From an uncultured Olsenella sp. (GTDB lineage: Bacteria > Actinomycetota > Coriobacteriia > Coriobacteriales > Atopobiaceae): DNA of 64,000 bases. Every line of letters begins with the position of its first letter. Position 1 is the stretch's first letter. Location: positions 23,503 through 87,502 of the forward strand of contig UQIF01000004.1 in assembly GCA_900540955.1 (NCBI GenBank). Reading direction: 5' to 3'. Made by a program: the position numbers and the translations under genes. Of the stretch, positions 60,469 through 64,000 are shown piece after piece. The notes beneath the pieces were generated by a model. The model had not been told where the DNA came from. It saw nothing but the letters and a program-made list of their open reading frames with translations, and ran no database searches.

Positions 60469-61068
60469 TTAGCCCTGGGCAAGAAGCGCGTCGATCTGGC
60501 GGGCGAGCCTGGAGACAGGAAGCCCCACAACGCTGAAGTAGTCGCCGCGAATCCCGCGCACGAGCAGCCTGCCCAGGCCCTGGATGCCGTATGCGCCGGC
60601 CTTGTCCATCGGCTCGCCGCTCGCGACGTAGGCCGCGACCTGGGCGTCCGTCAGGGGCCAAAACTCCACTTCCGTGGTCTCGACGAAGGAGCCGCGCCCG
60701 AGCTCCGCGAGGCCTTCCCCCAGGCGGATGACGCAGCAGCCCGTCGAGACGCGGTGGGTCTTCCCGGAAAGCGCCCGCAGCATGCGTTCGGCGTCTGCCT
60801 CGTTGACGGGCTTTCCGAGCACGTCTCCCTCGTCGTCCCAGACGATGGTGTCGGCGGCGACGAGCAGGCCGTCGGCGTCGCGCACCCCCTCGGCGCGCGC
60901 GATCGCGAGGGTCGCGGCGGCCTTCTGCTCGGCGAGCCTGCGGACGAGCTTGTCGGGGGACTCGCCGCCGCGGCGCTCCTCGTCGATGTCGGCGGGGAGC
61001 ACCTCGAGCGTGTACCCGAGCTCCTCGAGCAGCTGTCTTCTTCTGGGCGATTGCGAGGCGAGGATCAT
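60469..61068 (-). CDS. maf: Maf-like nucleotide pyrophosphatase
   Basis: 199 residues; hydrolyses non-canonical or modified nucleoside triphosphates. Start ILASQSPRRRQLLEELG, ADTIVWDDEGDVLGKP and GAYGIQGLG are family signatures. Lies 53 bp upstream of the P1 peptidase gene on the same strand. Confidence 0.94.
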   Translation of the reverse strand: MILASQSPRRRQLLEELGYTLEVLPADIDEERRGGESPDKLVRRLAEQKAAATLAIARAEGVRDADGLLVAADTIVWDDEGDVLGKPVNEADAERMLRALSGKTHRVSTGCCVIRLGEGLAELGRGSFVETTEVEFWPLTDAQVAAYVASGEPMDKAGAYGIQGLGRLLVRGIRGDYFSVVGLPVSRLARQIDALLAQG

Positions 61069-61115
61069 GCGTCGGCTCCTTGTTCCGTTGCGTGTTTGCG
61101 TATCATCATAAGCAT

Positions 61116-61144
61116 AAAAAAGCCCCGCTCAGGTGAGCGGGGCT
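61116..61144 (-). terminator. Terminator of the ferredoxin gene
   Basis: AGCCCCGCTC (61121-61130) with GAGCGGGGCT (61135-61144); the minus strand runs into TTTTTT. Confidence 0.85.
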
Positions 61145-61170
61145 AAGCGACCCAGTATGGGTTGCCTGAG

Positions 61171-61356
61171 TTACTCGGCCTCGATGGCGGAGACGGGGCA
61201 GTTGTCGACAGCCTCCTGGACGGCGTCCTCAGCGTCGGCGGGAACCTCGTCGACGGTGACCTCGGCAACGCCGTCGTCGTTGAGGGCGAAGACGTCGGGG
61301 CAGGTGCCCTCGCACATACCGCAGCCGATGCAATCCTCGTTGACCGTAGCCTTCAT
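61171..61356 (-). CDS. Small [4Fe-4S] ferredoxin
   Basis: 61 residues from ATG 61356 (GAGAGGA upstream). CIGCGMCEGTCP (Cys 9, 12, 15, 19 region) and a distant NCPVSAI give the ligands for one [4Fe-4S] cluster; very acidic. Electron carrier for anaerobic redox enzymes. It stands alone with its own terminator. Confidence 0.93.
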   Translation of the reverse strand: MKATVNEDCIGCGMCEGTCPDVFALNDDGVAEVTVDEVPADAEDAVQEAVDNCPVSAIEAE

Positions 61357-61526
61357 GGTGAAATCCTCTCTCTTGTACGGGCCTCTTACCCGATTGAATA
61401 TGTTTGTACCCTTTTCTCGCCGCCGCGGCAACTAGTTTTAGACGAGAGCCAAAAAAGACGTCCCGGCCGTGACCTGCGCTTTATTCCCACCAGTTTACCT
61501 ATATTAACTCTACTGGAGTGCGACCA

Positions 61527-61566
61527 AACGGCCCCGAGGTATCGATGAAAATGCCTCGGGGCCGTT
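61527..61566 (-). terminator. Hairpin downstream of the RNA methyltransferase gene
   Basis: AACGGCCCCGAGG (61527-61539) with CCTCGGGGCCGTT (61554-61566); minus strand continues TTGG only. Probably ends the methyltransferase transcript. The rest of the 258-bp gap before the ferredoxin holds nothing I can identify. Confidence 0.65.
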
Positions 61567-61614
61567 ATCCAGCCTAGATTCAGGGCTTGGTACATTCCTT
61601 GTGCTAAGTTGTGC

Positions 61615-62946
61615 TTAGCGCCTCCGGAGGATGGTGACGTTCTCCACGTGGAAGGTCTGGGGAAAGAGGTCGACCGGCGTCACGCTCTCGACGCAGAACA
61701 CCCCCGCCTCCTCGAACCTCGCGAGGTCGCGCGCGAGCGTCGCGGGGTCGCAGCTCACGTATGCGATGGCGCGCGCGGGCTGGTCGGAGAGCTGCTCGAC
61801 GACGTTGGCCGCGAGACCCGCGCGCGGCGGGTCGACGACGATGACGTCGGCGTCGGTATCGGGGAACTCCCTGCCGGCGTCGCCGCCGATGGGATCGACG
61901 TTTTCGAGCCTCGCGTCGTCGAGGTTGCGGCGCAGGTCGCGCACAGCGGGGCCGTAGGACTCGACGGCCGAGACGAAGTCGGCGCGGCGGGCGAGCGGCA
62001 ACGTGAACGTGCCGGCGCCGCAGTAGAGGTCCATGGCCTCCTCGTCGGTCTTGGGGTCGAGCCCCTCCATCACGAGCTCGACGAGCTTCTCGGCGCCCTT
62101 GGTGTTCACCTGGAAGAACGACGGGGCCGACACGCGCATGCGCTCGTTTCCGATGCGCTCGCCCCACGAGCCCTTGCCGGAAAGGACCTCGACCCCGGCG
62201 ATCTTGCGGGCCTTCGCGGGACCTTTTTGCATGACGCGGACGATGGAGGACGCCTTCACGGCGTCGCCGACGATCTTTGCCGCCTGGGCGCGAGGGAAGG
62301 GGCCCGGGCGGCCCCAGAGGGCCACCTCGGCCTCGCCGGTGGACTCCGACGCGCGGATTCCCACGCGCTCGATATCCAGGCCGCGGGAGTTCGCGAAGTA
62401 GCCGAGCGCCCCCGCGATCGCCTTGACGTCCTTGGCGCGCTTCTTGGAAAGAAGGGCGCAGCGGTCGATCTTGACGACGCCCTCGCCGCCAGCGGCGTGC
62501 ATGCCGAGCATGAGGCGCCCGCCGCGCTGGACCGCCGCGAGCTCGACCTTGTTGCGGTAGCCCCACGGCTCGCTCGGGCTGACGAGCGGCCTCACGAGCT
62601 CTTCGGCCCGCTCCGGGCCGAAGTGGCCGATGCGGGCGAGCGCGTCGACGACGCCGGCGCGCTTGGCCCTCGCCTGCGCCTCATACGACAGGGCCGACCA
62701 CGGGCAGCCTCCGCAGACGTCGGCGTAGGGGCAGGCGGGGGCCACGCGGTCGCCCGAGGGCTCGAGGACCTTCTCGACACGGGCGTTCGCGTAGCGCTCC
62801 GCCTCGGACTCGACGACGGCCGCGACGACGTCTCCGGGCACGCCGCCGCGCACGAACACGGTGCGGCCCCCCTCGTCACGTGCCACGGCGTCCGCGCCGT
62901 ACGCCATGCGCTCGACGCTTAGGGTCAGCTTGTCTCCGATTGCCAT
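61615..62946 (-). CDS. 23S rRNA/tRNA uracil-C5 methyltransferase (RlmD/TrmA family)
   Basis: 443 residues from ATG 62946 (GAGGGG 6 nt upstream; ATG/TTG choices up to 62964 exist). TRAM domain, [4Fe-4S] motif CPYADVCGGCPW (about 70-81), SAM-binding DLYCGAGTFTLPL, VVDPPRAGL and catalytic Cys in YVSCDPATLARDL. Methylates a uridine in rRNA; RlmD, RlmCD or TrmA specificity cannot be decided. Confidence 0.9.
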   Translation of the reverse strand: MAIGDKLTLSVERMAYGADAVARDEGGRTVFVRGGVPGDVVAAVVESEAERYANARVEKVLEPSGDRVAPACPYADVCGGCPWSALSYEAQARAKRAGVVDALARIGHFGPERAEELVRPLVSPSEPWGYRNKVELAAVQRGGRLMLGMHAAGGEGVVKIDRCALLSKKRAKDVKAIAGALGYFANSRGLDIERVGIRASESTGEAEVALWGRPGPFPRAQAAKIVGDAVKASSIVRVMQKGPAKARKIAGVEVLSGKGSWGERIGNERMRVSAPSFFQVNTKGAEKLVELVMEGLDPKTDEEAMDLYCGAGTFTLPLARRADFVSAVESYGPAVRDLRRNLDDARLENVDPIGGDAGREFPDTDADVIVVDPPRAGLAANVVEQLSDQPARAIAYVSCDPATLARDLARFEEAGVFCVESVTPVDLFPQTFHVENVTILRRR

Positions 62947-63019
62947 CTTCATCCCCTCAATCAAGTGTCATCGCAGAACATCTTATGCGAAGAAGCGCGT
63001 TTTCGCGGCTCATACACAT

Positions 63020-63054
63020 CGACGGCCCGGGCGCAAAAGACTCCCGGGCCGTCG
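63020..63054 (-). terminator. Hairpin downstream of ppk
   Basis: CGACGGCCCGGG (63020-63031) with CCCGGGCCGTCG (63043-63054), no T-run on the minus strand. Confidence 0.5.
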
Positions 63055-63076
63055 AAGGGGTTGGCGTGTGCGGCGG

Positions 63077-64000
63077 TTACTTTCCGGAGAAAAGCGTGCG
63101 GATGCCGGCGCCGATGAGGCCGAGGCCGCGCGCGACCCTGCCCACGGGCTTCTTTTGCGACGCCGCGAGCTCGGGCCCACGGGCAGAGGGGCGCGAGGGG
63201 GCGGGGGCAGGAGAAGGCGCGGGCGCCGCAGAGGGCGCCACATGCGGCGCGGGCTTCCTCGCGGCCTCGGGCGCAGTCATCTTCGCCTGTTCGCCCGCCT
63301 GCTCGCCCGCCTGCGTGCGCGGCCTCCTTGCCGTCCCCGCGGCCACGCGGGCGCGCTCGTACGCCTCGGCGAGCAGCGTCTCCTGGGAGTTCACGGCAGG
63401 CTCGCCCTCTGCCACGGGGACGCGCCGCCACTCGCCGTTCTCGTCGAGGCGGCGGGCCTTCACGTTGTCGTCGTGCTGCAGCGCCATGAAGTGCTTGACG
63501 ATCTCGCGGCAGGCGGGGTCGAAGACCGGGTAGGCGATCTCGACGCGGCGCTCGGTGTTGCGCGTCATCATGTCCGCCGAGCTCAGGTAGATCATGTCCG
63601 CGTCGGCGCCGAAGGAGTAGATGCGCGCGTGCTCGAGGAAGCGCCCCACGATCTGGCGCACCTCGAGGCCGTCGGTCTTTCCGGGGACGCCAGCCTTGAT
63701 GCACGTGATGCCGCGGATGGTCATCTGTACGTCGACGCCGGCCTCGCAGGCCTCTGAGATCTTGTCGATGACGTCGCGGTCGGTGAGGGAGTTCATCTTG
63801 AGGAAGATCTTCGCCGGCTCACCGCGCCTCGCGCGGCCGATCTCGCGGTCGATGCCGCGCATGACGAGCGGCTTGAGCGAAAGCGGCGCCACGCCGAGGT
63901 ACTTGTACTGGCCACGGAGGTTGCCGAGCGAGAGGTTGCGGAAGAACACGTTGCCGTCCTCGGCGATGCCTGGGTGCGCGGTGAGCAGCATGAAATCGGA
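63077..64000 (-). CDS. ppk1: Polyphosphate kinase 1, C-terminal part
   Basis: Last 307 residues; the gene continues beyond the right edge. Makes polyphosphate from ATP at the membrane. Blocks FFRNLSLGNLRGQYKYL, IFLKMNSLTDRDVID, IRGITCIKAGVPG and MIYLSSADMMTRNTERRVE are the PPK1 C1/C2 domains. After the catalytic part comes a tail of about 110 residues rich in Ala, Pro and basic residues (APSPAPAPSRPSARG), longer than usual. Followed by a hairpin. Confidence 0.92.
   Translation of the reverse strand, partial: SDFMLLTAHPGIAEDGNVFFRNLSLGNLRGQYKYLGVAPLSLKPLVMRGIDREIGRARRGEPAKIFLKMNSLTDRDVIDKISEACEAGVDVQMTIRGITCIKAGVPGKTDGLEVRQIVGRFLEHARIYSFGADADMIYLSSADMMTRNTERRVEIAYPVFDPACREIVKHFMALQHDDNVKARRLDENGEWRRVPVAEGEPAVNSQETLLAEAYERARVAAGTARRPRTQAGEQAGEQAKMTAPEAARKPAPHVAPSAAPAPSPAPAPSRPSARGPELAASQKKPVGRVARGLGLIGAGIRTLFSGK

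Noticed and set aside
61386..61595. Small minus-strand frame between the methyltransferase and ferredoxin genes
   Set aside because: Crosses a terminator hairpin, lacks a ribosome site and has no recognisable sequence.
61609..62922. Plus-strand open frame of about 430 codons opposite the RNA methyltransferase
   Set aside because: The opposite strand has a full set of methyltransferase motifs; this frame has none.

Overview
The window is high-GC DNA (most third codon positions are G or C) from an anaerobic Gram-positive bacterium. The best fit is the class Coriobacteriia of the Actinomycetota, something like Collinsella or Olsenella. The reasons are an actinobacterial-type integration host factor (mihF) between pyrF and gmk, a class 1B PyrD/PyrK dihydroorotate dehydrogenase, an iron-sulfur serine dehydratase, a small clostridial-type ferredoxin, lipobox lipoproteins, and a Firmicutes-like order comEA-comEC-holA-rpsT-lepA-hemW-dnaJ-mtaB-phoH-ybeY-dgkA-era-recO. 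The taxonomic call is inference from content; no rRNA gene is present.

Layout. 1-2.5 kb: the end of L-serine dehydratase, then a YaiI/YqxD protein and an iron alcohol dehydrogenase on the minus strand. 2.8-8.3 kb: a minus-strand response regulator, histidine kinase, ABC ATPase and large FtsX-type permease, resembling an antimicrobial-peptide sensing and export module. 8.3-10.7 kb: a long regulatory region and a CstA-family transporter. 11.1-16.0 kb: a YgjP-like metalloprotease, a fused MacB-like ABC exporter and a lipoprotein. 16.2-24.2 kb: rimP-nusA-infB-rbfA-nrnA-truB-ribF. 24.2-27.7 kb: dnaG and rpoD. 27.8-30.9 kb: two paralogous lipoproteins, tRNA-Asn, and a polysaccharide-type ABC exporter pair. 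31-33 kb: a PanE-like reductase and a flavin-reductase-like protein, divergent. 33.5-38.8 kb: the pyrimidine operon pyrRBCKDF behind an attenuator. 39-41.4 kb: mihF-gmk-rpoZ-thiI. 41.8-50.7 kb: comEA, comEC, holA, rpsT (minus), lepA, dusB, hemW. 50.9-59.5 kb: dCMP deaminase, two dnaJ genes, mtaB, a putative RHH protein (minus), phoH, ybeY, dgkA, era, recO. 59.5-64 kb, all minus: P1 peptidase, maf, ferredoxin, an RNA uridine methyltransferase, and the C-terminal part of polyphosphate kinase.

Most genes are conserved housekeeping functions; the novelty lies in the intergenic DNA. First, cstA and the panE-like gene, about 23 kb apart and unrelated in sequence, share a 17-bp identical upstream site followed by a leader RNA with the same mutually exclusive stems and a Rho-independent terminator. 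This is a candidate uncharacterised attenuator or riboswitch with its own activator. Second, several intergenic regions carry arrays of roughly 25-bp units set on a 41-bp period, usually as groups facing each other in inverted orientation. The period is the same although the unit sequence differs from locus to locus. Other signals include a 21-bp-period direct-repeat array, shared GTGACC/GGTCAC sites in the two-component/ABC module, REP-like nested palindromes, and a strong preference for CTT-CTT at Leu-Leu dipeptides.
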